DNA of 64,000 bases from JACDQM01 sp044373315 (GTDB lineage Bacteria; Pseudomonadota; Gammaproteobacteria; Burkholderiales; Burkholderiaceae_C): positions 4,741-68,740 of the forward strand of contig NZ_JBILQK010000010.1 of NCBI RefSeq assembly GCF_044373315.1. The letters run 5' to 3'. Below, piece after piece: positions 8,253-16,687 of the stretch. The position numbers and the translations under genes were made by a program. The notes under the pieces are model-generated. The model did not search any database, was not told the origin of the DNA, and worked only from the letters and a program-made list of their open reading frames with translations. Every line of letters begins with the position of its first letter. The first letter of the stretch is position 1.

Positions 8253-11216
8253 TCAGAACTTGTAGCGTGCGCCGAGCAGGAACTCGCGGCCGGTGACGTG
8301 GTAGACAACCGGGCTGTTGCGGGCGCGGCTGATGAACTGGTCGTTCGCCTCGTTGGTCAGGTTCACGCCTTCCAGCGTGATGTCCAGCTTGTCATTGACC
8401 TTGTAGGAGATCGACGCGTCCACGTTGAGCGAGCCGTTCTTGCCTTCGACATCGTTGTTGTTCTGGCCCGGCACGCGGGTCAGGAAGGCCGAGCGCTTGG
8501 CGGCCGAGACCCGGGCGCTGAACTTGCCGTCGTCGTAGTAGAGCGTGGCGTTCCAGGACTTGGGCGACATGTTGAGCAGGTCGTCCACGATGGTGGCGTT
8601 GCTGGTGGGCGAGACCAGGTAGGTGATCTTGGACTTCACATAGGTGTAGTTCAGCACCGTGCCGAAGTTCTTGCCCCAGGACGGCAGGAAGGTGAAGGGC
8701 TGCTGGTAGTTCAGCTCGATGCCCGTTAGCTTGCCTCCCGGGGTGTTGATCGGCGTTGTGACCTGGAACACCTCGTCGCCGGTGAAGTTGGACGGCAGCA
8801 GCGATTGCGGCAGGCCGGTTTCCTTGAAGGCGATATTGGTGCGCAGGCTCTGGATGTAGGTGTCGATGTCCTTGCGGAACAGGCCCATGCCGATGAAGGC
8901 ATTGCGGCCGAAGTAGTACTCCAGACTGCTGTCGTAGGTCTTGGCACGGAAGGGCTTGAGCGTCGGGTTGCCGCTAGTGATTGACAGCGTGCCGGTGGTG
9001 CTGATGGTGCCGCCGGGGTTCAGGTTGCCGAGTTGCGGACGTGCCATCACCTTGGCGGCGCCGAAGCGCACGATGAAATCGCGCGTTATGTTGGCCGCGA
9101 TGTTCAGCGAGGGCAGTACATCGTCATAGGTGTTTGGCACGGTCACCTCGGTGCCGCCGGCCGCGGCTTGGTAGCCGGTTGACGACTGCTCGGTCTTGAC
9201 ATAGCGGACACCGACATTGCCGCGTACCGGCATGTCCATGAAGCGCTGGTCGAAGTCCAGCATCGCGAACGCGCCGGTGTCGGTCTCGGTGACACGGCGG
9301 TTGTTGCCGCGGGCATTGCCGTTGGTCGTGGACGACAGCGTGAAGTCGCCCGGGCCGCCGGCTGGGCCGCTCTTGATGCAGTTGCAATAGATGTCGTAGG
9401 CCGCGGCGATGGCGCTCAGGTTGGGAATGGACCAGGCGGTCGGCGTGCCGGCCGGCAGATCAAGGCCTTTGCCGAAGCCGCTCAGCAGCGTCGTCAGGCT
9501 GGCGGCGCTTGTGCCCGCTGCCGGTGCGAAGATGGTGTCGTTCTGGTTAACGCGGCGGAACTCGTAGGTGTCGAACTTGTACTGCTTGTAGTTGCCGCCG
9601 CCGCGCAGCGTCAGCTTGCTGGGTACCAGGTCCCAGGCCAAGTCCACCTGGGCCACGTCATTGCGGTTGTTGGCACCTTGCGGCCTGATACGGATCTCGC
9701 TGGAGGTGGTGTTGGGGATGGTGGTGGGCTGCGTGCCGGTGGCGACCTGCGGCACGCCGACCAGTGCCAGCGGATTGCCGCTGCTGGCCGCCGGGTCGAA
9801 GGGGAAGCCAATCAGCGGCAACCGGCTGTTGCCACGGAAATCCAGCGTGTAGCCGTTGACATTCAGCGCGTCCAACGTCGTCGTGGTCTGGATCGGGTTG
9901 CGGAACTTGGAGTCCGCGCGGCCGACCTTGGCGCTGACGCGTACCGTGTCGCTGAACTCGTGCTCCAGCGTCAGGCTGGGTTGCGTGAAGGCGGTGGAGA
10001 GCTTGTCGAAGCGCGATTCGGCGCGGATGTCCACACCGTTGTACTGGCCGAACTGCAATGCGCCATTGGCGTCATAGCTGGTGTTGACCACGCTGGTCTG
10101 CGGCTTGCCGCCCTGAGTCGCAGTGCGGCTGAAAGAGATGGCTTGCAAGAAGTCTTCTTGGCGGGTGGCGTCCAGCTTGGAATAGAGCACATCCAGGCTG
10201 ACCAGCGTCGCGTCGTTGGGGCGCCACTGCGCGGCCGCGGTCAGGCCCAGGCGATCCTGGTCATGGGTCAGTCGGCCGTAGCGCGGCAGGCGCGGGTGGA
10301 AGTTGTTGACGCTGCTGGCCGCGTTGTAGGCGGCGATCGTGTCGGCATTGCCGGTCAGTCGCGGCACGCCCTGGGCCGCGGGGCCGCAGGTGGTGGCTGT
10401 CGAGGTGGTCGGGTTGTTGGCGACGCCGGTGGGCGCGCACCAGCCACCGGACGAAGCGCCGTTGTCCCAGCGCACGGTCGAGAAGCCTTCTTCATTGAGT
10501 TTGCGCTTCGAATAGGCGCCCGACACGAGCAGGCCGAAGGTCTTGCCGGCGAAGGTGTCCGAGACCAGGAAGGCCAGGCGCGGATCGGTGCTTCCGGACA
10601 GGTCGTTGTAGCGCGCCTTCACCGAGCCGGTGATCACGCGCTTGTTGAAATCGAACGGGCGCGCGGCCTGCAGATCGACGGTGGCGCCGAGCGAGCCTTC
10701 GTCGACATCGGCCGAGGCGCTCTTGCGCACGGTGATGCTGTTGAACAGCTCGGCGGCGAAGACGTTGAAGTCGAATCCGCGGGAGCGGTTGGCGCCGCCG
10801 GAGCTGTCGGTGCCGCCGGTGGTGGCCAGCGCCTCGATGCCGTTGATGCGCACGCGGGTGAAGTCGGCGCCCAGGCCGCGCACCGTGATGTTGCGGCCTT
10901 CGCCGGCATCGCGGTCGATCACCACGCCTGGCACGCGCTGCAGCGATTCGGCCAGATTGGTGTCGGGGAACTTGGCGATGTCTTCGGCCTTGATGACATC
11001 GACGATGCCCTTGTCCTGGCGCTTGGCATTCAGCGCGCTTTCCAGCGATGCGCGGATGCCGGTGATCACGACGCTATCCAGCGTCTTGGCTTCACTGGTG
11101 GTCTTGTTGTCCGGCGCGGTCTGGGCCTGGACGGTCAGACCCAGGGTGGCGCCGCCCAGCAGGCAGGCGGCGAGGCGGGTCAGGCGGGGCGGGTTGGTCC
11201 CGTGGCGTTTGGGCAT
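8253..11216 (-). CDS. TonB-dependent receptor, probable oligogalacturonide porin
   Basis: This 987-residue outer-membrane receptor has a signal peptide (LAACLLGGATLGLTVQAQ) when started at the ATG at 11216, which is preceded by AGGAGA. The plug domain occupies roughly residues 45-190 (LDSVVITGIRASLESALNAK, then LAESLQRVPGVVIDRDAGEGRNITVRGLG) and the beta-barrel continues to a C-terminal YKF. It fits the Xanthomonas-type TonB receptor family that is common in polysaccharide loci. It is downstream of kdgF on the same strand with a 194-bp spacer, inside a run of pectin genes, so uptake of pectin oligomers produced by the secreted lyases is the likely role. Substrate assignment is by context only. 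Confidence 0.93.
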   Translation of the reverse strand: MPKRHGTNPPRLTRLAACLLGGATLGLTVQAQTAPDNKTTSEAKTLDSVVITGIRASLESALNAKRQDKGIVDVIKAEDIAKFPDTNLAESLQRVPGVVIDRDAGEGRNITVRGLGADFTRVRINGIEALATTGGTDSSGGANRSRGFDFNVFAAELFNSITVRKSASADVDEGSLGATVDLQAARPFDFNKRVITGSVKARYNDLSGSTDPRLAFLVSDTFAGKTFGLLVSGAYSKRKLNEEGFSTVRWDNGASSGGWCAPTGVANNPTTSTATTCGPAAQGVPRLTGNADTIAAYNAASSVNNFHPRLPRYGRLTHDQDRLGLTAAAQWRPNDATLVSLDVLYSKLDATRQEDFLQAISFSRTATQGGKPQTSVVNTSYDANGALQFGQYNGVDIRAESRFDKLSTAFTQPSLTLEHEFSDTVRVSAKVGRADSKFRNPIQTTTTLDALNVNGYTLDFRGNSRLPLIGFPFDPAASSGNPLALVGVPQVATGTQPTTIPNTTSSEIRIRPQGANNRNDVAQVDLAWDLVPSKLTLRGGGNYKQYKFDTYEFRRVNQNDTIFAPAAGTSAASLTTLLSGFGKGLDLPAGTPTAWSIPNLSAIAAAYDIYCNCIKSGPAGGPGDFTLSSTTNGNARGNNRRVTETDTGAFAMLDFDQRFMDMPVRGNVGVRYVKTEQSSTGYQAAAGGTEVTVPNTYDDVLPSLNIAANITRDFIVRFGAAKVMARPQLGNLNPGGTISTTGTLSITSGNPTLKPFRAKTYDSSLEYYFGRNAFIGMGLFRKDIDTYIQSLRTNIAFKETGLPQSLLPSNFTGDEVFQVTTPINTPGGKLTGIELNYQQPFTFLPSWGKNFGTVLNYTYVKSKITYLVSPTSNATIVDDLLNMSPKSWNATLYYDDGKFSARVSAAKRSAFLTRVPGQNNNDVEGKNGSLNVDASISYKVNDKLDITLEGVNLTNEANDQFISRARNSPVVYHVTGREFLLGARYKF

Positions 11217-11400
11217 GTCTTGTCTCCTGAGGGTTCTGAAGCGCCGCCGTCTGCCAGATTGGCTTGCGGCGCCGCGCGGCGTTCCTGGCCGAGGTGCCGG
11301 GCTCATGGGCGCGGCTTTCTGTTCGGCGGTGTTCGGGCGCTCGCAGGGCGCCTTGGGGGTTCAGCGCGGGCTTCGCTGCAGTGCGAGCACCCGCCTGTCG

Positions 11401-11430
11401 GTCGCGAGGATTACAGGTAATCCTCGCGAC
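11401..11430. repeat. 30-bp inverted repeat spanning the kdgF stop codon
   Basis: Two 14-bp arms (11401-11414, GTCGCGAGGATTAC, and 11417-11430) are perfectly complementary with only two unpaired bases between them. The repeat covers the last codons and stop of kdgF. No T-run follows, so it is not a classical terminator; it could be an mRNA stabiliser, a processing site between kdgF and the receptor gene, or an operator. Confidence 0.75.
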
Positions 11431-11752
11431 GCGGTGAAAACTGGTCCAGCAAGGTGCTGTCGGCTTCGAGCGCGACCACGCCATGCATGGTCAGGCGCGG
11501 CGCGATGAAGGCATCACCGACACGCAGCACGCGCTTGACGCCGTCGATCTCGGCCTCGAAGGCACCCGACACCACATAGGCGATCTGGTCGTGCGCGTCA
11601 TGGGCGTGCGGGGTACCGATGGCACCGCGGTCGAACTGCACCAGCACCGACATGAGCTCGGGCGTGTGGCCGACGATCTTGCGGCGGATGCCGTCGCCCA
11701 GGTCGGTCCAGTGCGTGGCGGCGTTCTCGAAGAAGGCGGAAGAGGAACTCAT
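11411..11752 (-). CDS. kdgF: KdgF, unsaturated uronate linearising cupin
   Basis: This 113-residue single-domain cupin corresponds to KdgF, which converts 4,5-unsaturated galacturonate released by lyases to the linear ketouronate (DKI). The cupin metal motif is visible as PHAHDAHDQIAYVVSG with conserved His residues, followed by GDAFIAPRLTMHG holding the last His. Size matches the family (about 110 residues). It diverges from kduI, the next enzyme in the pathway, across a 177-bp intergenic region containing a KdgR-like palindrome. A TonB receptor gene follows on the same strand. Confidence 0.9.
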   Translation of the reverse strand: MSSSSAFFENAATHWTDLGDGIRRKIVGHTPELMSVLVQFDRGAIGTPHAHDAHDQIAYVVSGAFEAEIDGVKRVLRVGDAFIAPRLTMHGVVALEADSTLLDQFSPRREDYL

Positions 11753-11804
11753 GGCAGGCGGTGCTCCGGCTGTGTTGAGGGCAACTATACCGAGCTTGCG
11801 AATA

Positions 11805-11823
11805 AATGAAACAGTGGTTCATT
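11805..11823. promoter_or_regulatory. Putative KdgR-type operator between kdgF and kduI
   Basis: The 19-bp imperfect palindrome AATGAAACAGTGGTTCATT has arms AATGAA (11805-11810) and TTCATT (11818-11823) inside an AT-rich stretch. It shares the GAAACAG core with the kdgK/udh site at 3301-3319. It is 52 bp from the kdgF start and 106 bp from the kduI start, well placed for an IclR-type repressor to act on both divergent promoters. Confidence 0.65.
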
Positions 11824-11929
11824 AAATAGAAACCATGATTCCGGGAAACTCCCAGTCGGGGTTACGCTTGCGCCCCATGACATCTGCCGCAGCCGCTTGT
11901 ACAGGCTGCAGCCCAACCGAGGACCGTCC

Positions 11930-12766
11930 ATGGAAATCCGCCAACCCATTCACAGCGAGCACGCCCGCACGCTGGACACCAGCGGCCTGCGCCGCCACTT
12001 TCTGGTCGAGAACCTGTTCAAGGCCGACGAGGCCACGCTGACCTACAGCCAGATCGACCGCATCATCGTCGGCGGCATCATGCCTGTGGCCAAGCCGGTG
12101 ACTTTTTCGCCTGAGCTGGGCAAGCACACCGGCACCGACTTCTTCCTTCAGCGCCGCGAGCTGGGCCTGATCAATATCGGCGGCGCAGCGCGCGTTACGG
12201 TGGATGGTCAGTTCTTCGAGGTCGGCCCGCGCGAGGCCCTGTATGTGGGCCAGGGCGCCAAGCAGCTGGAATTCGCTAGTGTCGATGCCGCGACGCCGGC
12301 CAAGCTGTATTTCAACTGCGCACCGGCCCACACCGCCTATCCGCACCGCAAGGTGACGCTGGCCGAGGCTTCGCCCGAGACCCTGGGCGCGCCGGAGACC
12401 AGCAACCGCCGCACCATCTACAAGTTCCTGGTGCCCGACGTGCTGCCTACCTGCCAGCTGCTGATGGGCATGACCCAGCTGGAGCCTGGCAGCCTGTGGA
12501 ACACCATGCCCTGCCACACGCATGACCGCCGCATGGAGGTCTACTTCTATTTCGACATGAGCGAGCAGGCAGCGGTTTTCCACATGCTGGGCGAGCCGAC
12601 CGAGACCCGCCACCTGGTGGTGCGCAATGAGCAGGCCGTGATCAGCCCGAGCTGGAGCATCCACTCCGGCGTCGGCACCCAGGCCTACACCTTCATCTGG
12701 GGCATGGTGGGTGAGAACCAGGTCTTCAAGGACATGGACCACGTGCCCATGACCACCCTGCGCTGA
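11930..12766 (+). CDS. kduI: 5-dehydro-4-deoxy-D-glucuronate isomerase
   Basis: This 278-residue enzyme isomerises DKI (5-keto-4-deoxyuronate) to 2,5-diketo-3-deoxygluconate in the cytoplasm. The length equals that of characterised KduI. Zinc ligands are recognisable in the cupin motif PCHTHDRRMEVYFYF (two His and a Glu near residues 196-205), with a further His in PSWSIHSGV. The ATG at 11930 gives the standard MEIRQ N-terminus; an upstream in-frame ATG at 11897 is less likely. It is followed 15 bp later by kduD, which uses its product. Confidence 0.96.
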   Translation: MEIRQPIHSEHARTLDTSGLRRHFLVENLFKADEATLTYSQIDRIIVGGIMPVAKPVTFSPELGKHTGTDFFLQRRELGLINIGGAARVTVDGQFFEVGPREALYVGQGAKQLEFASVDAATPAKLYFNCAPAHTAYPHRKVTLAEASPETLGAPETSNRRTIYKFLVPDVLPTCQLLMGMTQLEPGSLWNTMPCHTHDRRMEVYFYFDMSEQAAVFHMLGEPTETRHLVVRNEQAVISPSWSIHSGVGTQAYTFIWGMVGENQVFKDMDHVPMTTLR

Positions 12767-12781
12767 GCACAAGGCATAGCC

Positions 12782-13543
12782 ATGATTCTGGACAACTTCC
12801 AACTGAGCGGCCGCGTGGCCATCGTCACCGGCTGCAACACCGGGCTGGGGCAGGGCATGGCCTTGGCGCTGGCTGAAGCCGGGGCCGACATCGTCGGCGT
12901 CAACGTCTCCGAGCCGACCGAGACCAAGCAGCAGGTCGAGGCGCAGGGGCGTCGCTTTCTCGATCTGCGCGCCAACCTGGCCGACATCAGTTGCATCGAC
13001 GGCCTGATCGCCGAAGCCCGGCAGCTGACCGGCAACATCGACATCCTGGTCAACAACGCCGGCATCATCCGCCGCGAGGATGCAATCAAGTTCAGCGAGA
13101 AGGACTGGGACGATGTCATCGACATCAACCTGAAGACGGTGTTCTTCTTCTCGCAGGCCGTAGCCAAGCAATACCTGGCCCAGGGCAGCGGCGGCAAGAT
13201 CATCAATGTGGCGTCGATGTTGTCCTTCCAGGGCGGCGTACGGGTGCCGTCCTACACCGCCAGCAAGAGCGGCGTGATGGGCATCACCCGGCTGATGGCC
13301 AATGAGTGGGCACAGCATGGCATCAACGTCAACGCCATTGCGCCGGGCTATATGGCCACCAACAACACCGCTGCGCTGCGCGCTGACGAAGGCCGCAACG
13401 CCTCCATCCTGGAGCGCATCCCGGCCGGACGCTGGGGCCTGCCCGAGGACCTGGCTGGCCCGGTCGTGTTCCTGGCCTCGAAGGCCTCGGACTATGTGAA
13501 CGGCTATACCGTCGCAGTCGACGGCGGCTGGCTGGCCCGCTAA
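12782..13543 (+). CDS. kduD: 2-dehydro-3-deoxy-D-gluconate 5-dehydrogenase
   Basis: This 253-residue classical SDR reduces 2,5-diketo-3-deoxygluconate to KDG with NAD(P)H. Motifs are TGCNTGLGQG (TGxxxGxG), NNAG, the catalytic Ser region NVASMLSFQGG and YTASKSG (YxxxK). Position immediately after kduI and the FQGG/RVPSYTASKSGV segment are characteristic of KduD. Its product feeds KdgK, encoded at the left end of the locus. Confidence 0.95.
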   Translation: MILDNFQLSGRVAIVTGCNTGLGQGMALALAEAGADIVGVNVSEPTETKQQVEAQGRRFLDLRANLADISCIDGLIAEARQLTGNIDILVNNAGIIRREDAIKFSEKDWDDVIDINLKTVFFFSQAVAKQYLAQGSGGKIINVASMLSFQGGVRVPSYTASKSGVMGITRLMANEWAQHGINVNAIAPGYMATNNTAALRADEGRNASILERIPAGRWGLPEDLAGPVVFLASKASDYVNGYTVAVDGGWLAR

Positions 13544-13599
13544 GCCACAACCCAAGCGCAGCGCCGTTCGAGGTCAGAGGCCTAGTTCGGCGCCAGGCA

Positions 13600-13622
13600 C
13601 GAACCGTCCGCAGGGCGGTTCG
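13600..13622. repeat. Hairpin between kduD and togM
   Basis: Arms 13600-13609 (CGAACCGTCC) and 13613-13622 (GGGCGGTTCG) pair at nine of ten positions around a 3-nt loop. No T-run follows. It may limit read-through from kduID into the transporter operon or stabilise an mRNA end. The rest of the 141-bp spacer shows nothing else clear. Confidence 0.45.
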
Positions 13623-13684
13623 ATCCCAGGCTCTGGCTTCTACAGAGGGCGTAGCCTTGAGATCACCGACGGAGACACGGTGAG

Positions 13685-14572
13685 ATGTACGAAAACAAAA
13701 AACTTGGCTTTCTGTTCGTGCTGCCCTTTGTGTTGGGCGTGCTGCTGTTCAAGCTCACGCCCTTCGTGATGAGCTTCGCGCTCAGTTTCACGCAGTACGA
13801 CCTGATCGACCCGCCTCAGTATGTGGGCCTGCAGAACTACACCGAGCTGGCGACGGCGGATCCGCTGTTCCGCCAATCGCTCGGTGTGACGATGATCTTC
13901 GCGCTGCTGGCGGTACCGCTGCGGGTCGGCTTCGCGCTGTTCATCGCGCATGTGCTGAACTTCAAGCTGCGCGGCATCAACTTCTTCCGCGCCGCGTTCT
14001 ACATCCCGTCCATCCTGGGCGGCTCGATTGCGACGGCCGTGCTGTGGCGCTTTCTGTTTGCCAAGAACGGCCTGGTCAATCTGGTGCTGGTGGAGCTGGG
14101 CATGGAGCCGATCGCCTGGCTGGCGGATGAGCATTACTCGATGTGGACCATCGTGCTGCTGTTCACCTGGCAGTTCGGTTCGGCGATGGTGATCTTCCTG
14201 GCGGCGTTGCAGAACGTCTCGGTGTCGCTGTATGAGGCGGCCGAATGCGACGGCGCCAGCAAGTGGCAGCAGTTCTGGAAGATCACGGTGCCGCTGATCA
14301 CGCCGGTCATCTTCTTCAACATGATCATGCAGATGGTGCACGCCTTCCAGGAATTCAACGGCCCCTACATGATCACCGAGGGCGGCCCGCTGCACTCGAC
14401 CTATGTGCTGGCGCTCTACATCTACGACCAGAGCTTCCGCTTCTTCAATCTGGGCTATGGCGCGGCCTTGTCCTGGGTGCTGTTCGCCCTGGTCGGCGGC
14501 CTGGCTGCGCTGAGCTTCTGGAGCTCCAAGTACTGGGTCTTCTATTCGGGCGAGAAGGAGCAGAAGCGATGA
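13685..14572 (+). CDS. togM: ABC sugar permease, oligogalacturonide importer subunit (MalF/TogM type)
   Basis: This 295-residue inner-membrane permease belongs to the MalF-type CUT1 family. Six transmembrane segments are visible, starting with LGFLFVLPFVLGVLLF, and the EAA loop that docks on the ATPase reads YEAAECDGASKWQQFWKI near residue 185. Its start is preceded by GGAGACACGGTGAG. The gene order permease-permease-ATPase-binding protein-ogl strongly suggests the TogMNAB oligogalacturonide transporter; the substrate is inferred from context. The stop overlaps the next permease start (ATGA). Confidence 0.85.
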   Translation: MYENKKLGFLFVLPFVLGVLLFKLTPFVMSFALSFTQYDLIDPPQYVGLQNYTELATADPLFRQSLGVTMIFALLAVPLRVGFALFIAHVLNFKLRGINFFRAAFYIPSILGGSIATAVLWRFLFAKNGLVNLVLVELGMEPIAWLADEHYSMWTIVLLFTWQFGSAMVIFLAALQNVSVSLYEAAECDGASKWQQFWKITVPLITPVIFFNMIMQMVHAFQEFNGPYMITEGGPLHSTYVLALYIYDQSFRFFNLGYGAALSWVLFALVGGLAALSFWSSKYWVFYSGEKEQKR

Positions 14573-15450
14573 GCGCGGGCATCGAGACAAGCAACAGCGC
14601 TTCGCTGCAGCTGAGCCGTGACCGCGGCCGCCCCTGGCTGCGCTATGTGGCGCTGATCGCGGTCGCCTTCGTGATGCTGTATCCGCTGCTGTGGCTGATC
14701 GGCGCCTCGTTCAAGAGTAATTCCGAGATCTTCAGCTCGGCCGGCTTCTGGCCCGAACGCTTTGACTTCGCGTCCTATGCCAAGGGCTGGAAGACCAGCA
14801 CCGAGTACACCTTCGCGACCTACTTCCTGAACAGCTTCCTGATCACCATTCCGCGCATCATCGTCACGGTGATCTCCTGCGTGCTGGTGGCCTATGCCTT
14901 CGCGCGCTTCGAGTTCTGGGGCAAGAAGTTCATGTTCAGCATCATGATCGCGACGATGATGCTGCCGCTGATCGTGCTGCGCCTGCCGCAGTACCTGGTG
15001 TTCCGCGAGATCGGCTGGCTGGATTCCTACCTGCCGCTGATCATCCCCTCGGCCTTTGCCACCGACACATTCTTCGTCTTCATGCTGGTGCAGTTCCTGC
15101 GCGGCATTCCGCGCGACATGGAAGAGGCGGCGCAGATCGACGGCTGCAATGCGCTGCAGCTGCTCTGGCACATCATCGTGCCGATGCTGAAGCCGGCCAT
15201 CATCTCGGTGATCGTGTTCCAGTTCATCTGGACCATGAACGACTTCATGGGCCCGCTGATCTATCTGGCCTCGGTCGAGAAATACCCGGTCTCGCTGGCG
15301 CTGAAGATGAGCATCGGCGCCACCGAGGAAGTCGAGTGGGCCAATGTGATCGCCATCTCGGTGGTGGCGCTGATTCCTTCGGTGCTGGTGTTCTTCGCGG
15401 CGCAGAAGCACTTCATCGAAGGCGCGACGTCGAGTGGGGTGAAGGGATGA
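14569..15450 (+). CDS. togN: ABC sugar permease, oligogalacturonide importer subunit (MalG/TogN type)
   Basis: This 293-residue MalG-type permease forms the second half of the channel. I chose the ATG at 14569, which overlaps the togM stop; a longer reading frame runs upstream but only as a shadow of togM. Transmembrane helices begin with YVALIAVAFVMLYPLLWLIG, and the EAA loop is MEEAAQIDGCNALQLLWHI near residue 185. The C-terminal HFIEGATSSGVKG is the standard ending for this subunit (family consensus ...GLTAGAVKG). Confidence 0.86.
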   Translation: MSAGIETSNSASLQLSRDRGRPWLRYVALIAVAFVMLYPLLWLIGASFKSNSEIFSSAGFWPERFDFASYAKGWKTSTEYTFATYFLNSFLITIPRIIVTVISCVLVAYAFARFEFWGKKFMFSIMIATMMLPLIVLRLPQYLVFREIGWLDSYLPLIIPSAFATDTFFVFMLVQFLRGIPRDMEEAAQIDGCNALQLLWHIIVPMLKPAIISVIVFQFIWTMNDFMGPLIYLASVEKYPVSLALKMSIGATEEVEWANVIAISVVALIPSVLVFFAAQKHFIEGATSSGVKG

Positions 15451-15559
15451 GGACGGTGGCTTGCGCTTGCATCGATCACGACATGAGTGGAACAGGGCAG
15501 CCCTGCTCAGGAGCCTGCGCCGCTAGAAGCAAGACCGAATACAGACACGCGGAGACAAC

Positions 15560-16687
15560 GTGGCACGACTAAGCCTCAACAAGATAGAAAAGGTCTACCC
15601 CAACGGCTTCAAGGCCGTGCATGGCGTGGACCTGGAAGTACGCGACGGCGAGTTCATGGTGTTCGTCGGCCCGTCGGGCTGCGCCAAGAGCACGCTGCTG
15701 CGCATGATTGCCGGCCTGGAAACCATTTCCGGCGGCGAGCTGCGCATCGGGGACCGCGTCGTCAACGAGCTGGCGCCCAAGCAGCGCGGCATTGCGATGG
15801 TGTTCCAGAACTACGCGCTCTATCCGCACATGAAGGTCTACGAGAACCTGGCCTTCGGCCTGAAGCTCGCCGGCACGCCCAAGGCGGAACTGGACCAGCG
15901 CGTGCGCCATGCCGCCAAGCTGCTGGAGATGGAGCACCTGCTGGACCGCTATCCCAAGCAGCTCAGCGGGGGGCAGGCGCAGCGCGTGGCAGTCGGCCGC
16001 GCCATCGTCAAGAAGCCCGAGGTCTTCCTGTTCGACGAGCCGCTGTCCAACCTGGACGCCAAGCTGCGCGCTGCGATGCGGGTGCGCTTGACCGAGCTGC
16101 ACCGCACGCTGCGCGAATCCGGCCAGGCGGCCACCACCGTCTATGTCACGCACGATCAGGTCGAGGCCATGACCATGGGCGAGCGCATCTGCGTGCTCAA
16201 GGACGGGCAGATCCAGCAGGTCGACACGCCCACCGCGCTGTACGAGCGCCCGGCGAATGCCTTTGTGGCCAGCTTCATCGGCTCGCCCGAGATGAACATC
16301 GTCGACGCCAGCCTGCAGGCCGCGGCCAGCGGCCTGGCGGTGCGGGTGGGCGACGCGCTGCTGCCGCTGCCGGCCGACAAGGCGCAGCGCCTGCAGGGCG
16401 GCTCGGCCGCCGTGCGCTTCGGCCTGAGGCCCGAGCACATCGGCCTGCTGCCGCGCGCTCAGGGCGACAGCACCGCTGCTGCGGCCAAGCTCCGCTTCAC
16501 CGAGCACATGGGTTCCGAGGTCTATGTGCATGCCGATCTCGGCGCGCTGCCACTGACGGCACGCGTGCCGGCCGAGCAGGCAGCGGCGCTGGCCGGGCTC
16601 AAGCGCGGCGATGAGCTCAGCCTGCATCTGCAGCTTTCTGCCTGCCATCTGTTCGACGCCGCCAGCGGCGCCAATCTGCTGCTATGA
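15560..16687 (+). CDS. togA: ABC transporter ATP-binding protein (MalK/UgpC/TogA type) with altered Walker A
   Basis: This 375-residue ATPase powers the Tog importer. Domains are an N-terminal nucleotide-binding domain (1-235) and a C-terminal OB-fold/TOBE regulatory domain (240-375). Walker A reads GPSGCAKST, with Ala in place of the normally invariant second Gly (GPSGCGKST in most relatives). The signature is LSGGQAQRVA where LSGGQRQRVA is usual. Walker B (VFLFDEPLSNLD) and the switch His (YVTHDQ) are intact, so activity is still expected. The start follows GGAGACAACGTG. Its stop overlaps the binding-protein start (ATGA). Confidence 0.9.
   Translation: MARLSLNKIEKVYPNGFKAVHGVDLEVRDGEFMVFVGPSGCAKSTLLRMIAGLETISGGELRIGDRVVNELAPKQRGIAMVFQNYALYPHMKVYENLAFGLKLAGTPKAELDQRVRHAAKLLEMEHLLDRYPKQLSGGQAQRVAVGRAIVKKPEVFLFDEPLSNLDAKLRAAMRVRLTELHRTLRESGQAATTVYVTHDQVEAMTMGERICVLKDGQIQQVDTPTALYERPANAFVASFIGSPEMNIVDASLQAAASGLAVRVGDALLPLPADKAQRLQGGSAAVRFGLRPEHIGLLPRAQGDSTAAAAKLRFTEHMGSEVYVHADLGALPLTARVPAEQAAALAGLKRGDELSLHLQLSACHLFDAASGANLLL

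Noticed and set aside
9678..11420. 580-codon plus-strand frame opposite the TonB receptor
   Set aside because: Composition (Ala, Gly, Val, Arg, Gln) is that of an antisense shadow and the receptor is unambiguous on the minus strand.
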